Below, piece after piece: positions 8,617-17,215 of a DNA stretch of 64,000 bases (positions are counted from its first letter, which is position 1; each line of letters starts with the position of its first letter). The translations under genes and the position numbers were made by a program. The DNA comes from Opitutaceae bacterium (lineage in GTDB: Bacteria; Verrucomicrobiota; Verrucomicrobiia; Opitutales; Opitutaceae), in the NCBI GenBank assembly GCA_016715765.1, contig JADJZJ010000007.1, positions 91,278-155,277 on the forward strand, written 5' to 3'. Under the pieces are notes generated by a model, which saw only the letters and a list, made by a program, of their open reading frames with translations, did no database searches and was not told the DNA's origin.

Positions 8617-9510
8617 TCATTCCCTTTTCTCCTCCTTCTTCGCCGGTGGCTCGTCCTCGATCACCTGCAGCGGGCCGAGGATGACGGTGCCGCGCCTGAC
8701 GGTGCGGCGCAGGGCGACGGTTTCGTTCATCTCGCGGCCAAACCAGGGTCCGGCGGTGAGGATGAGCGGCGGGAGGGATTCCTTCATGGCGACGCCGATG
8801 GCGTTCACCGTCATCGTGGTGCGCCAGGCGAGCTTGGGCGCGTTGGCCAGGACGGAGGCGTGATCGTACGCGGAGACGACGACGAAGTAGAGATCGGTGT
8901 CGGCCTGCTGGAAGAGGTAGCCCTTCTTGAGCGACCGGTCACTGGGCAGGTAACCGAAATTGAGCTGGAGCTCGATGTCGCTCGCAAAGGCCCGGCCGCC
9001 GACCAGCACGGCCCGCTCAAGGAGGTGCTGCCGGTGCATCTCCGGAAACATGCGGGCCATTTCCAGATCGAGGCGGTAGTGCGAGCCCCAGTAATAGATG
9101 AGCACGAGATCAGGGGTGCGGGCGGCGTCGGTCAAAGGCAGGTAGCCCTGGTCGGCGAGCGCCTTCTGCAGGATGCCTTCCAGTTCGGCGGGCAGGGGCG
9201 GGCGCTGTCCGCCCACACCGTCACCCATCGGCCGGAAACCCTGGTCCTGGGCGATGAAATGGAGCGGATGCTCCGGCGCGGCCTTGGGCAGGGATCGGCC
9301 AAAAGCCGTGAGCTCCGTGAACACGGTCATCTCCAGCTGCGGATTTCTCTGAAAGGGCTTGGGGATGAGGTTGAAATTGAAGAGCGGCGGCGGCGCCTCC
9401 CGGATGATCGGGGCCTCGGACGCCGGCACCTCGACAGTCGGGGACTGCCCGTGGACCGAGGCCGCGGCCAGAAACAGGGTGAACATGGCAGCCGATAGGA
9501 TGAGTTTCAT
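8617..9510 (-). CDS. Exported protein of unknown function (possibly DUF4136-like)
   Basis: I do not recognise this protein with confidence. The start at 9510 (297 aa) is preferred because it gives a clear signal peptide (MKLILSAAMFTLFLAAASVHG); the frame extends upstream only through repeat DNA. The mature part is predicted globular, with a central PDLVLIYYWGSHYRL strand, which loosely recalls DUF4136 lipoproteins, and a charged Pro/Lys/Glu tail. There is no lipobox Cys. It lies between the GH105 and PL11 genes in the same orientation, so co-expression with them is plausible. No enzymatic motif is seen. Confidence 0.6.
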   Translation of the reverse strand: MKLILSAAMFTLFLAAASVHGQSPTVEVPASEAPIIREAPPPLFNFNLIPKPFQRNPQLEMTVFTELTAFGRSLPKAAPEHPLHFIAQDQGFRPMGDGVGGQRPPLPAELEGILQKALADQGYLPLTDAARTPDLVLIYYWGSHYRLDLEMARMFPEMHRQHLLERAVLVGGRAFASDIELQLNFGYLPSDRSLKKGYLFQQADTDLYFVVVSAYDHASVLANAPKLAWRTTMTVNAIGVAMKESLPPLILTAGPWFGREMNETVALRRTVRRGTVILGPLQVIEDEPPAKKEEKRE

Positions 9511-9553
9511 CGGGAAGGGCGGGAAGGATTTGGAGCCCGCTTCAAATCTCTGG

Positions 9554-9654
9554 TTTGTCATTCTGAGCGCAGCGAAGAATCCAGTTGGATAATCGCATGC
9601 CAGTCTGTGCCGAGTAAGTCGTACTGGATTCTTCACTCCGTTCAGAATGACAAA
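9554..9654. repeat. Inverted repeat of the TTCTGAGCGCAGCGAAGAAT family
   Basis: The left arm (9554-9585, TGTCATTCTGAGCGCAGCGA and on) and right arm (9623-9654, ACTGGATTCTTCACTCCGTT and on) are imperfect reverse complements around a 37-bp centre. A half copy occurs at 19243-19268, immediately at the end of the binding-protein gene. The unit resembles a repeat I recall from many environmental bacterial genomes. Confidence 0.8.
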
Positions 9655-9669
9655 TGGGATGGAGCCGTC

Positions 9670-11691
9670 TTATTTGATGGGCGGAACGGTGATGACAGGC
9701 GCGGGCGGCAGGGGCAGGGCCTCATCGAGCGCGAAGCTCGGGTGCGGGGGCTGGTTGTAGGCGGTGTTCTGCCAGGCGATGGCGAGGCGGTACTGGCGGT
9801 CGTGCATCAGGGTGACGAGGCGGTGTGACGTGGGGATCGTGGTCGTGTAGATGCGCAGTTCCTGGTTGTCGCGGCTGCGCCAGATGACCTCCTCGCGCCA
9901 GTCGCCCCAGAGATCGGCGCTGACGGCCGGCGTGGCCTTGGTGCTGTTGTTCGACGTGCAACCATGGGCGACGAGCAGCGGGTCGAGGGCTGACGTGGTC
10001 CAGTTCCATTTCACGATGCGGTTCTGGTCGAGCAGCTCGTGGAGCAGGTCGCCGTCCCAGAGGAGGCCGAAATTGCACGGGAAACCGCGCGGGCGCTTGG
10101 CGAGGATGACTTCGCCTCTGGCGCTGTAGAGTCCGTCCACGGCGGCGCCCGCGGCCCACAACTCGGCGCCGGAATATCGCGGATCGATGTTGAACGCGTT
10201 GCCGCGGCCGGGGCCTTCGCCGCGGTCGCCGCCCTCGGTGGCGGCCTTCACGGAGGGGAGGAGGAAGAGCGGCCGGCCGGTGGCGGCATCGCGGAGGCTG
10301 AGCCCCTGCTGGTCGAAGCGCTCCTGGATGGTGACGATCTCAAGGCCGGGATTGGCCGGTTCAAAGTCGCCGACGTGAAGCGCGTCGCCGTGACCCCAGC
10401 CGGTGGAATACAATCCTCTGCCGTCATCGTCGATGACCGCGGCGCCGTAGACGATCTCGTCGCGGCCGTCGTGGTCCACGTCGGCGACGCTCAGCTGGTG
10501 GTTACCCTGGCCCCGGTACTTTTCGTTGCCCGGGGTGCCGTCATCGGAGTCGAAGACCCAGCGCGAGGTCAGCTTTCCCTCCCGCCAATCCCACGCGGCG
10601 ATGACCGCGCGGGTGTAGTAGCCGCGGGCGAAGATGAGCGAGGGCAGGCGGCCGTCGAGGTAGGCGACGCCGGCGAGGTAGCGGTCGGAGCGGTTGCCGT
10701 AGCCGTCGCCCCAGACGGCCTTCAACTGGTCGGCGGTGGGATTCTCGGTTTCGGGATGGCGACCGGGAAGGTACTTCGTGGTCGCGAGTGCCGCGCCGGT
10801 GCGGCCGTCAAAAACGGTGAGGTATTCGGGTCCGCGCAGGATGTGCCCTTCGAGCGCGGCCATGCGGCCGGCGGGGGTCATGATGCTGCCGGTGCGGTCG
10901 GCGGAGGGCACGGTCGGCCCGGCCGGGGCGCGCCAGTCGGCGGCGGGATCGCCGATGATTTTCCCGGTGCCGTCCACGGTGCCGTCGGCGGTCTTGCACG
11001 CCACCTCGGCGCGGCCATCGCCGTCGAGGTCGATGACCATGAACTGCGTGTAGTGCGCACCCTCGCGGATGTTTTTCCCGAGGTTGATGGTCCACAGGAG
11101 CGTGCCGTCGAGCTTGTAAGCCTGCAGCCGCGTTTCGCCGGTGAGGCCGGACTGGGAGTTGTCGCGCGGGCGCTGTTCCTGCTTGAGGATGATCTCGTAG
11201 TCCCCGTCGCCATCGAGGTCGCCGAGCGAGGCGTCGCCCGGCGTGCAGTCGGCGGGGGTCTGCAGCGGCACGCGGTGATACGGCAGAGGCAGTGCGCCGG
11301 CGGGGAGGATGAAGGCGGCACTCGGCGCCCCCTCAGTGTCCGCGACGACCGGGCGGACAAAATACTTCGTCTCACGCTCGAGCCGCGCGCCTTCGTCCAC
11401 GAACCACGTCGGTCCGGCCAGCGGGGCGGAGTTGAGCTTCACCGTGCCCGCGAGGGCATCGGGCCGCGAGCCAAAGGGTCCGGACTCGGTGGTTACACCG
11501 GGGGCGGTGGCGCGGTAGAGATTGAACGCGGTGCCGGCGGGATCGGTGGCGAGCAGGCGCCAGCTGATGAAGACGCGGCCGTCGGGCTGATGGAGTGCAA
11601 CCACGCCGCGGGAGAGGTGCTCGAGCATAGGGGCCGGAGCGATGGCGTGCGCGAAGGTGGCAAGGGCAAGGATGAGAATGAAGGAGCGCAT
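9670..11691 (-). CDS. PL11 rhamnogalacturonan lyase
   Basis: A 673-aa exported polysaccharide lyase of the YesW/YesX type, which cuts the rhamnose-galacturonate backbone by beta-elimination, with calcium. A signal peptide (FILILALATFAHA) is followed by a fibronectin-like N-terminal domain (about 25-140). The beta-propeller catalytic domain has repeated calcium-binding loops DLDGDGDYE, DLDGDGRAE and DVDHDGRDE and the segments GAHYTQFMVIDLDGDG and WGDGYGNRSDRYLAG. Length is typical. The unsaturated products would feed the GH105 enzyme encoded on the same strand at 7052-8470. This is one of the firmest functional assignments in the locus. Confidence 0.92.
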   Translation of the reverse strand: MRSFILILALATFAHAIAPAPMLEHLSRGVVALHQPDGRVFISWRLLATDPAGTAFNLYRATAPGVTTESGPFGSRPDALAGTVKLNSAPLAGPTWFVDEGARLERETKYFVRPVVADTEGAPSAAFILPAGALPLPYHRVPLQTPADCTPGDASLGDLDGDGDYEIILKQEQRPRDNSQSGLTGETRLQAYKLDGTLLWTINLGKNIREGAHYTQFMVIDLDGDGRAEVACKTADGTVDGTGKIIGDPAADWRAPAGPTVPSADRTGSIMTPAGRMAALEGHILRGPEYLTVFDGRTGAALATTKYLPGRHPETENPTADQLKAVWGDGYGNRSDRYLAGVAYLDGRLPSLIFARGYYTRAVIAAWDWREGKLTSRWVFDSDDGTPGNEKYRGQGNHQLSVADVDHDGRDEIVYGAAVIDDDGRGLYSTGWGHGDALHVGDFEPANPGLEIVTIQERFDQQGLSLRDAATGRPLFLLPSVKAATEGGDRGEGPGRGNAFNIDPRYSGAELWAAGAAVDGLYSARGEVILAKRPRGFPCNFGLLWDGDLLHELLDQNRIVKWNWTTSALDPLLVAHGCTSNNSTKATPAVSADLWGDWREEVIWRSRDNQELRIYTTTIPTSHRLVTLMHDRQYRLAIAWQNTAYNQPPHPSFALDEALPLPPAPVITVPPIK

Positions 11692-11698
11692 GGGTGGA

Positions 11699-11820
11699 AT
11701 AGTAGCGGGTAGCGAGTAGCGGGTAGTGAGTAGGTGGGAGGCGACGGTTGGTTCGCGGCTGCGAGTGAGATCAGGTGTCGGGTTGAATGCTCGCTACACG
11801 CTACTCACCACTCGCTACTG
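11699..11820. repeat. Inverted repeat built of GTAGCGAGTAG units
   Basis: A left block of tandem AGTAGCGGGTAGCGAGTAGC-type units (11699-11735) faces a right block CGCTACACGCTACTCACCAC (about 11788-11820). The right block touches the stop of the alpha/beta hydrolase gene. It separates that gene from the PL11 gene. Confidence 0.6.
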
Positions 11821-12726
11821 TTTTCCCAGCAGTCCGCGGTCGCGCAGCCATTCCTCGGCGCGCTTGGGCCACGCGGATGCGGTGCCGAACTCGGGCTTCA
11901 TGCCCATGCCGTGCGAGCCGTGCTCGAAGGCGTAGAATTCCGCGGGCACGCCGGCGCGGGTGAGCGCCTGGAAAAAACGGAGGCTGTTCTCGATGGGCAC
12001 GCTCTTGTCCTCCTGGGTGTGGATGAGCAGCGTGGGCGGGGTGGCGGCGGTGACCTGTTTCTCCAGGCACATGAGATCAAGCAGCCCGGGCGCGGGTTGG
12101 GCGCCGAGCAGGGCCTGGCGCGAGCCGGCGTGCGCGTACGGGTCTTCCATCGTGATGACCGGATACATCAGGATCAGGAAATCCGGCCGGGCGCTCACGG
12201 CATCGAGCGCCGCGCCGGTCCGGCCGGCGGCGTGGTCGAAGAGCGTGCCCGAGCTCGCGGCCAGGTGGCCGCCGGCGGAACTGCCCATGACGCCCACCCG
12301 GGCGGGATCGACGCCGAACTCCGCGGCCCGCGAACGCACGAGCCGCACGGCGCGCAGCACATCCTGCAACGGGGCGGGATGGCCGAACTCCTGCAGGCGC
12401 GATTTCAGGACAAAGGTGGTGACGCCGAGCGTGCCGAGCCAGCGGGCGTATTGGATGCCCTCGCGGTCGTTCGACAAAAACTGGTAGGCGCCGCCGGGGC
12501 AGATGATGACGGCGGTGCCGGTGGGCCGGTCCACGCCGGGCGCGAACACCGTGAGCGTGGGCACGGAGACGTTGGCGATGCGTCCGTCCACAATTGTTTC
12601 CGGACCGAGGCCGGGCTTGGCGCCCGGGACGCCCTCGGGCCAGAGGGGGATGACCGTGCCGTCGACGGGAGCGGCGGCCGCGGTGAGCAGGGTGAGCGAC
12701 ATAAGGAGGGGGAGAAAGGGCTGCAT
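11815..12726 (-). CDS. Alpha/beta hydrolase, acetyl-esterase (BD-FAE-like) type
   Basis: A 303-aa exported serine esterase. The ATG at 12726 is chosen because it opens a signal peptide (MQPFLPLLMSLTLLTAAAA); upstream codons are low-quality. Motifs: oxyanion loop IICPGGAYQFL, nucleophile elbow GSSAGGHLA (Ser), acid in THQ-like strand IHTQEDKSVP (Asp) and catalytic His in FEHGSHGMGM. These match acetylxylan/feruloyl esterase-like enzymes of plant-polysaccharide loci. In this context it probably removes acetyl or feruloyl esters from pectin or hemicellulose; the substrate is inferred only. It is divergent from the oxidoreductase gene across a 392-bp spacer. Confidence 0.8.
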   Translation of the reverse strand: MQPFLPLLMSLTLLTAAAAPVDGTVIPLWPEGVPGAKPGLGPETIVDGRIANVSVPTLTVFAPGVDRPTGTAVIICPGGAYQFLSNDREGIQYARWLGTLGVTTFVLKSRLQEFGHPAPLQDVLRAVRLVRSRAAEFGVDPARVGVMGSSAGGHLAASSGTLFDHAAGRTGAALDAVSARPDFLILMYPVITMEDPYAHAGSRQALLGAQPAPGLLDLMCLEKQVTAATPPTLLIHTQEDKSVPIENSLRFFQALTRAGVPAEFYAFEHGSHGMGMKPEFGTASAWPKRAEEWLRDRGLLGKQ

Positions 12727-13118
12727 GGGGAGGGAAGGTATCCGCGTTATAGCCACTGCTCCGATGAATTGGGAGCCAAGGATGGCATTTGCGGCAACCG
12801 GGGTAAGCGGGGCATGAACCGGCAGGGTGGCTTCGGCCCGCGGCCGGTGCGAGCCGGGCGGACTCTGACAGTTCATTCGCGAAAGGTGCGTACATACCAG
12901 GGCTTGCACCCGGCATCTCTCCTGCTGCTCGGACTGTCAGCGACTCGGCTGCATGGCTTGGTCCGGCAGACCGGCTAAGGTGCGTTCATCGCCACCGCGG
13001 CCGACTGCAAATACCGCGAATCTTACCCATCCCCTTTCCTTCAATTTTCCCAATTTAACGGGAGGCCCAGCTTTCCCGCCGGTTTCGCCGGCCGGAGGTG
13101 CTGGCTGCCACCACCGCC
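12727..13118. other. Divergent intergenic region, presumed promoters
   Basis: A gene-free 392-bp spacer between the divergent esterase and Gfo/Idh/MocA genes. I see no RNA gene. It contains a separated short inverted pair CTGACAGT (about 12866) and ACTGTCAG (about 12934), which could mark regulator binding, but no convincing -35/-10 set. Confidence 0.4.
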
Positions 13119-14318
13119 ATGAGCGACTCAACCAAACGGCCCCGGCTGGCATTAATCGGCATCTCCGGCTACGGCCGGATTCACCTGGACCTGGCCCGCG
13201 GCTGCCGTGATCGCGGCGAAGCGGACATCATCGCCGCCGTCGTGATCAACCCCGCCGAGGAGGCCGCCAATGTGGCCGAGCTCAAGGCCGGGGGCTGTGC
13301 GATTTACACCGATTACGCGGAAATGCTGCACCGGCATGCGGGGCAGATCGACCTTTGCCTGATTCCCACCGGCATCCACTGGCACGCGCGGATGACCGTC
13401 GCCGCGCTGCGGGCCGGCGCCAATGTGCTGGTGGAAAAACCCCTGGCCGGCAGCCTGGCCGACGCCCAGGCGATCCGCGCCGAGGAGCAGGCCAGCGGCC
13501 GCTTTGTCGCGGTGGGTTTCCAGGATTGCTACGATCCGGGCACGCGCTGGCTGGCCGACTCGCTGGAGCAGGGCGTGATCGGCCGCGTGGAATCGGTGCG
13601 CTTCCTCGGCGTCTGGCCGCGGCCGCGGGCGTATTTCCTGCGCAACAACTGGGCCGGCCGGCTGCAGCTGGACGGCGTATCGGTGCTGGATTCGCCGCTG
13701 AACAACGCCTTCGGTCACTTCGTCATGCTCAGCCTGCTGTTCGGCGGGGCCGGCGACGACAGCACCGTCCCGGAGCCGGGCGGCGTGGAGCTTTTCCGGG
13801 CGCACGACATCGAGAGCTTTGACACCGCGGTGGTGAACGTCCGCACGGCGGGCGGCACCCGGCTGTGGTTCGGCGTGAGCCATGTGAGCCACACCACGCT
13901 CGAACCGGAGATTGTGATCGAAGGCTCGGCGGGCCTCGCGGGTTGGCGTTACGAGACCGAGGCGTGGCTGCATGGCGCCGGGGGCCGCCAGCGTCAGCCG
14001 GTCCTCGACCAGCACGCCTCGCGGCGCCTGATGATGGCCGCAGCCCTGCAAAAACTGCGCGACCCGGCGACGCCGGTCTGCACCACCGCGATGGCGGCCC
14101 GCCACACCCGGCTGATCGACGGCCTGCACCGCGCGGCCGCGGTCACTCCCTTCCCCGCGGACCTGATCGAATGGACCCCGCTGGAAGGCGCCACCAGTCC
14201 GGTGGCGACCGTGCGCGGCCTCGATGCGGCCTTGCGCCAGGCCTTCGTCGAGCAGAAGACCCTGCGCGAATGCGGCTTCGCCCCCGCCGGCGAACCCATC
14301 GCCCGCGGATCCGGGTGA
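13119..14318 (+). CDS. Gfo/Idh/MocA-family oxidoreductase
   Basis: A cytoplasmic NAD(P)-dependent dehydrogenase-type protein of about 399 aa. I take the ATG at 13119 (MSDSTKRPRLALIG); a GTG at 13098 is also possible. The Rossmann loop is LALIGISGYGRIH, followed by LCLIPTGIHWHARMTVAAL and the family EKP motif in NVLVEKPLAGS (Lys involved in substrate/cofactor binding). A C-terminal alpha/beta domain follows. Such proteins oxidise sugars or uronates in carbohydrate loci. The substrate is unknown. It lies on the same strand as the downstream ABC importer genes, with a repeat element between. Confidence 0.85.
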   Translation: MSDSTKRPRLALIGISGYGRIHLDLARGCRDRGEADIIAAVVINPAEEAANVAELKAGGCAIYTDYAEMLHRHAGQIDLCLIPTGIHWHARMTVAALRAGANVLVEKPLAGSLADAQAIRAEEQASGRFVAVGFQDCYDPGTRWLADSLEQGVIGRVESVRFLGVWPRPRAYFLRNNWAGRLQLDGVSVLDSPLNNAFGHFVMLSLLFGGAGDDSTVPEPGGVELFRAHDIESFDTAVVNVRTAGGTRLWFGVSHVSHTTLEPEIVIEGSAGLAGWRYETEAWLHGAGGRQRQPVLDQHASRRLMMAAALQKLRDPATPVCTTAMAARHTRLIDGLHRAAAVTPFPADLIEWTPLEGATSPVATVRGLDAALRQAFVEQKTLRECGFAPAGEPIARGSG

Positions 14319-14328
14319 AGTGGTTTAA

Positions 14329-14594
14329 ACACGGATCACACGGATATCACGGATCAGAGAATGCCGCCGAAGGCTTCTCAGGGGGCGATGATTTTGCAGG
14401 AGGAAACAGAGGAAACTGAGATCGGAATCCCCTATCTTCACTTCCTCCGCGATCCCTTGTAAATTGGATTGGGCCTTCGGTGTCCTCTGTGCCTTATATG
14501 ACCAACTCCATAACCGCGCCTGCCCTCCGTCCGGTCCTCCGTAGGCCCGGCGAAGGAGGAAGGCTTGGCGAAGGAGGGTGATCCGTGGTTAACC
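14329..14594. repeat. CACGGAT / CCTCCGTAGGCC repeat element reaching the ABC ATPase start
   Basis: The left arm at 14329-14356 has AACACGGATCACACGGATAT. The middle has the GATTTTGCAGGAGGAAACAG module. A CCTCCGTAGGCCCGGCGAAG unit (14539 onward) carries the short hairpin arms of the 'CTCCGTAGCCTTGGCGAAGG' family, and the right arm is GATCCGTGGTTAA at 14580-14592. The right arm contains the GTG start codon (14585) of the ATPase gene. Confidence 0.65.
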
Positions 14595-16114
14595 CGACCC
14601 CCCAGCCCGTTCAGCCCCTGCTCGTCTTTGCGAACATCGCCAAGAACTTTGGTGCGGTGCAGGCATTGCGGGGGGTTGATTTCGAACTGAGACCCGGCGA
14701 GGTGCACGCGCTGCTGGGGGAGAACGGAGCGGGCAAGTCCACGCTCATCAAGGTGGCAACCGGCGCGCATGCGCCGGACAGCGGTCATCTCGTGCTCGGC
14801 GGACGGCGCCTGGACGCGCTGAATCCCGCCACGGCGCGGGCGCTCGGCGTCGCCTGTATTTACCAGCAGCCGGCGCTGTTTCCCGACCTGACCGTGGCGG
14901 AGAATCTTGCCCTGCGCCTGGAGCCGGCGGGGGCCTGGCGGCGGGTGGACCGCCGGGCGCGCCGTGTCCGCGCCGCCGAACTGCTGCAGCGGCTCGGCGC
15001 GGACCTCGCCCCGGACGCGGAGATCAGGGATCTCTCGATGCCGGAGCAGCAACTGGTGGAGATCGCCGCCGCGATCGGGGCCGGGGCGCGGATCGTCATC
15101 ATGGACGAGCCGACCGCGTCGCTGACGCAGCGGGAACAGGAACGGCTGTTCGCCATCGTGCGGACGCTGCGGGCGGAGGGCGTCGGCGTGATCTATATTT
15201 CGCACCGGCTGGAGGAGATCTTTGCGCTGGCCGACCGCGTGACCGTCCTGCGCGACGGCGCGAGCGTCGGCACGCATGCGGTCGGCGACATGGATGCGGC
15301 GGGCCTGATCCGCCTCATGGTCGGGCGTGAACTGGCGGGATTGCCGCCGCCCGGCGGGACCGTGCCGGGTGAAATCGCGCTCGAGCTGCGCGGCACGGGC
15401 TGCGCGGCGGCCGGGGTGGGCAGCGTGACTTTTGCCGTGCGCGCCGGCGAGATCCTCGGCCTGGCCGGGCTCGTGGGCGCCGGGCGCACGGAGCTGGCCC
15501 GCGTACTCTTCGGCCTGACGCCGGCGGATGAGGGTGAGATACTCCGGGAGGGACGGCCGGTGCGGCTGGATTCGCCGCAGGCGGCGATGGCGCACGGCCT
15601 CGCCTATGTGCCGGAGGACCGCCGCCGGCACGGCGTGGTGATGGAGTTGCCGGTGGCGCAGAACATCACCTTGGCGGCCCACCGCCGCGTGTTCCGCCAC
15701 GGCTGGCTGTCCGCGCCGGCGGAAAACCGCGTGGCGGCGGAGTTCATTGCGCGGCTGGGCATCAAGGCGGCCGGACCGGAGGCGGCGGTCGCCACCCTGA
15801 GCGGCGGCAACCAGCAGAAGGTGGCCGTCGCGCGCTGGCTGGCCACCGCGCCGCGCGTCCTGATCCTCGACGAACCGACGCAGGGCGTGGACATCGCCGC
15901 GAAGGGCGAACTGCACCGGATCATCCGCGAACTCGCGCAGGGCGGGTTGGCGGTGATCCTGATTTCCAGCGACCTTCCGGAGATCATCGGCCTGTGCGAT
16001 CGCATCGGCGTGATGCGCGGCGGCACGCTCCGGGAAATCCTGCCGGGCGGGACCGCGGCCCCGGTCGTGATGGCGGCGGCGCTCGGCACGAATGAAAAGG
16101 AGGGAGCGGCATGA
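14585..16114 (+). CDS. rhaT: Sugar ABC importer ATPase (rhamnose-type)
   Basis: A 509-aa tandem ATPase of the RbsA/MglA/RhaT class that energises sugar uptake. Domain 1 has Walker A GENGAGKST (residues 45-53) and Walker B IVIMDEPTASL. Domain 2 has the degenerate P-loop GLVGAGRTEL normal for this class, the signature LSGGNQQKVAVARWL and Walker B VLILDEPTQGVD. The start is a GTG inside a dispersed repeat; no better start exists upstream. It overlaps the next gene by ATGA. With two permeases, a binding protein and RhaM elsewhere in the locus, L-rhamnose is the likely substrate; the symbol follows the rhizobial rhaSTPQ system and is inferred from context. Confidence 0.85.
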   Translation: MVNPTPQPVQPLLVFANIAKNFGAVQALRGVDFELRPGEVHALLGENGAGKSTLIKVATGAHAPDSGHLVLGGRRLDALNPATARALGVACIYQQPALFPDLTVAENLALRLEPAGAWRRVDRRARRVRAAELLQRLGADLAPDAEIRDLSMPEQQLVEIAAAIGAGARIVIMDEPTASLTQREQERLFAIVRTLRAEGVGVIYISHRLEEIFALADRVTVLRDGASVGTHAVGDMDAAGLIRLMVGRELAGLPPPGGTVPGEIALELRGTGCAAAGVGSVTFAVRAGEILGLAGLVGAGRTELARVLFGLTPADEGEILREGRPVRLDSPQAAMAHGLAYVPEDRRRHGVVMELPVAQNITLAAHRRVFRHGWLSAPAENRVAAEFIARLGIKAAGPEAAVATLSGGNQQKVAVARWLATAPRVLILDEPTQGVDIAAKGELHRIIRELAQGGLAVILISSDLPEIIGLCDRIGVMRGGTLREILPGGTAAPVVMAAALGTNEKEGAA

Positions 16115-17040
16115 AGCGGCGGGGTCGCGAATTTGTCCTCGCCGCCGTGCTTGGCGCGATCCTGCTGGCCATGGCCGGGTGGGCACCCGCGTTTTTCGAG
16201 CCGGCCCCGCTGCGTTCCCTGCTGACGCGCGAGGCGCCGGCCCTCGTGGTCGCGTGCGGCATGGCCCTGGTGATCCTCACGCGGCAGATCGACATTTCCG
16301 TGGGCTCGCAGTTTTCCGTGTGCAGCGTGGCCGCCGGCTTGTTGGCGGCGGCGGGCTGGCCGCTGGGCCTTGTGCTGCCCGTGGCCGCCGGGTGCGGGGC
16401 GCTGCTCGGCGCGCTCAACGGCATCCTCGTCGCCGGACTGGGGCTGCCCTCCATCGTCGTCACGCTTGGCACCATGGTGGCGCTGCGGCAGGGCCTGAAC
16501 CTGGCGCGGCAGGGCGAATTTGTGAACCTGCCCGACGGCGTGCAGTGGTTCGGCCTCAGCCAGTCGGCCGGGCAGGCGGTGCTGCTCGTGTCGGCGCTGC
16601 TGGTGCTCGTGGGGCTGGCGCTGGCGCTGCGGTACCTGGCGGCCGGGCGGCAGGTCTATGCCGTCGGTTCCGATGCCGAGGCCGCCCGGCTGGCGGGCAT
16701 CCGTCCGCGCGTGGTGACCTTGGCGGTGTTCACCCTCCTGGGCCTGCTGTGCGGGATCGCGGCCGTGATGAACATCGTCCAGTCGCCGCAGGTGCAGCCG
16801 CTCGCGGGGAGCGGGCTGGAGCTGAAGGTCATCGCGGCGGTCGTGGTGGGCGGCGTGGCCATCTCGGGCGGGCGCGGCAGCCTCTGGGGGGTGCTGACCG
16901 GCCTGGTGCTGCTCGCCTGCATTCCGCCCGCGCTCACGCACCTGCACATCGAGGCTTACTGGGAAAAGGCGATCCAGGGCGCCATCATCCTGCTGGCCGC
17001 CACCGCCGAGGGCGTGCGCAGGCGGAAGGAAAGACATTAA
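16111..17040 (+). CDS. rhaP: Sugar ABC importer permease 1
   Basis: A 309-aa inner-membrane permease of the RbsC/BPD_transp_2 family with about eight to ten hydrophobic segments. Typical sequences are LVVACGMALVILTRQIDISVG (family DxSVG motif), LGLPSIVVTLGTM and VVVGGVAISGGRGSLWGVLTG near the C-terminus. It overlaps the ATPase gene by four bases (ATGA), indicating translational coupling. Partnering with the second permease as a heterodimer is the usual arrangement for the rhamnose system. Confidence 0.85.
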   Translation: MKRRGREFVLAAVLGAILLAMAGWAPAFFEPAPLRSLLTREAPALVVACGMALVILTRQIDISVGSQFSVCSVAAGLLAAAGWPLGLVLPVAAGCGALLGALNGILVAGLGLPSIVVTLGTMVALRQGLNLARQGEFVNLPDGVQWFGLSQSAGQAVLLVSALLVLVGLALALRYLAAGRQVYAVGSDAEAARLAGIRPRVVTLAVFTLLGLLCGIAAVMNIVQSPQVQPLAGSGLELKVIAAVVVGGVAISGGRGSLWGVLTGLVLLACIPPALTHLHIEAYWEKAIQGAIILLAATAEGVRRRKERH

Positions 17041-17215
17041 CCACGGATTTCACGGATAGCACGGATTGGGACCAATCAATCAGGCGTAGTAACCACGAAT
17101 GAACACCAAGAGACACGAAATTAATGCCGGATCGGATCGATCCGTGATCCGTGCCTGCCCTCCGTAGCCTTGGCGAAGGAGGGGTTGGTTCGGGAAACCA
17201 CGATTACGAACGCGT
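17041..17215. repeat. CACGGAT / CTCCGTAGCCTTGGCGAAGG element inside the ABC operon
   Basis: Directly after the stop of permease 1 comes CCACGGATTTCACGGATAGC, then a mixed spacer, ATCCGTGATCCGTG (about 17140) and the hairpin unit CCTCCGTAGCCTTGGCGAAG (17160 onward). The element splits an otherwise tightly packed transporter operon. Confidence 0.65.
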
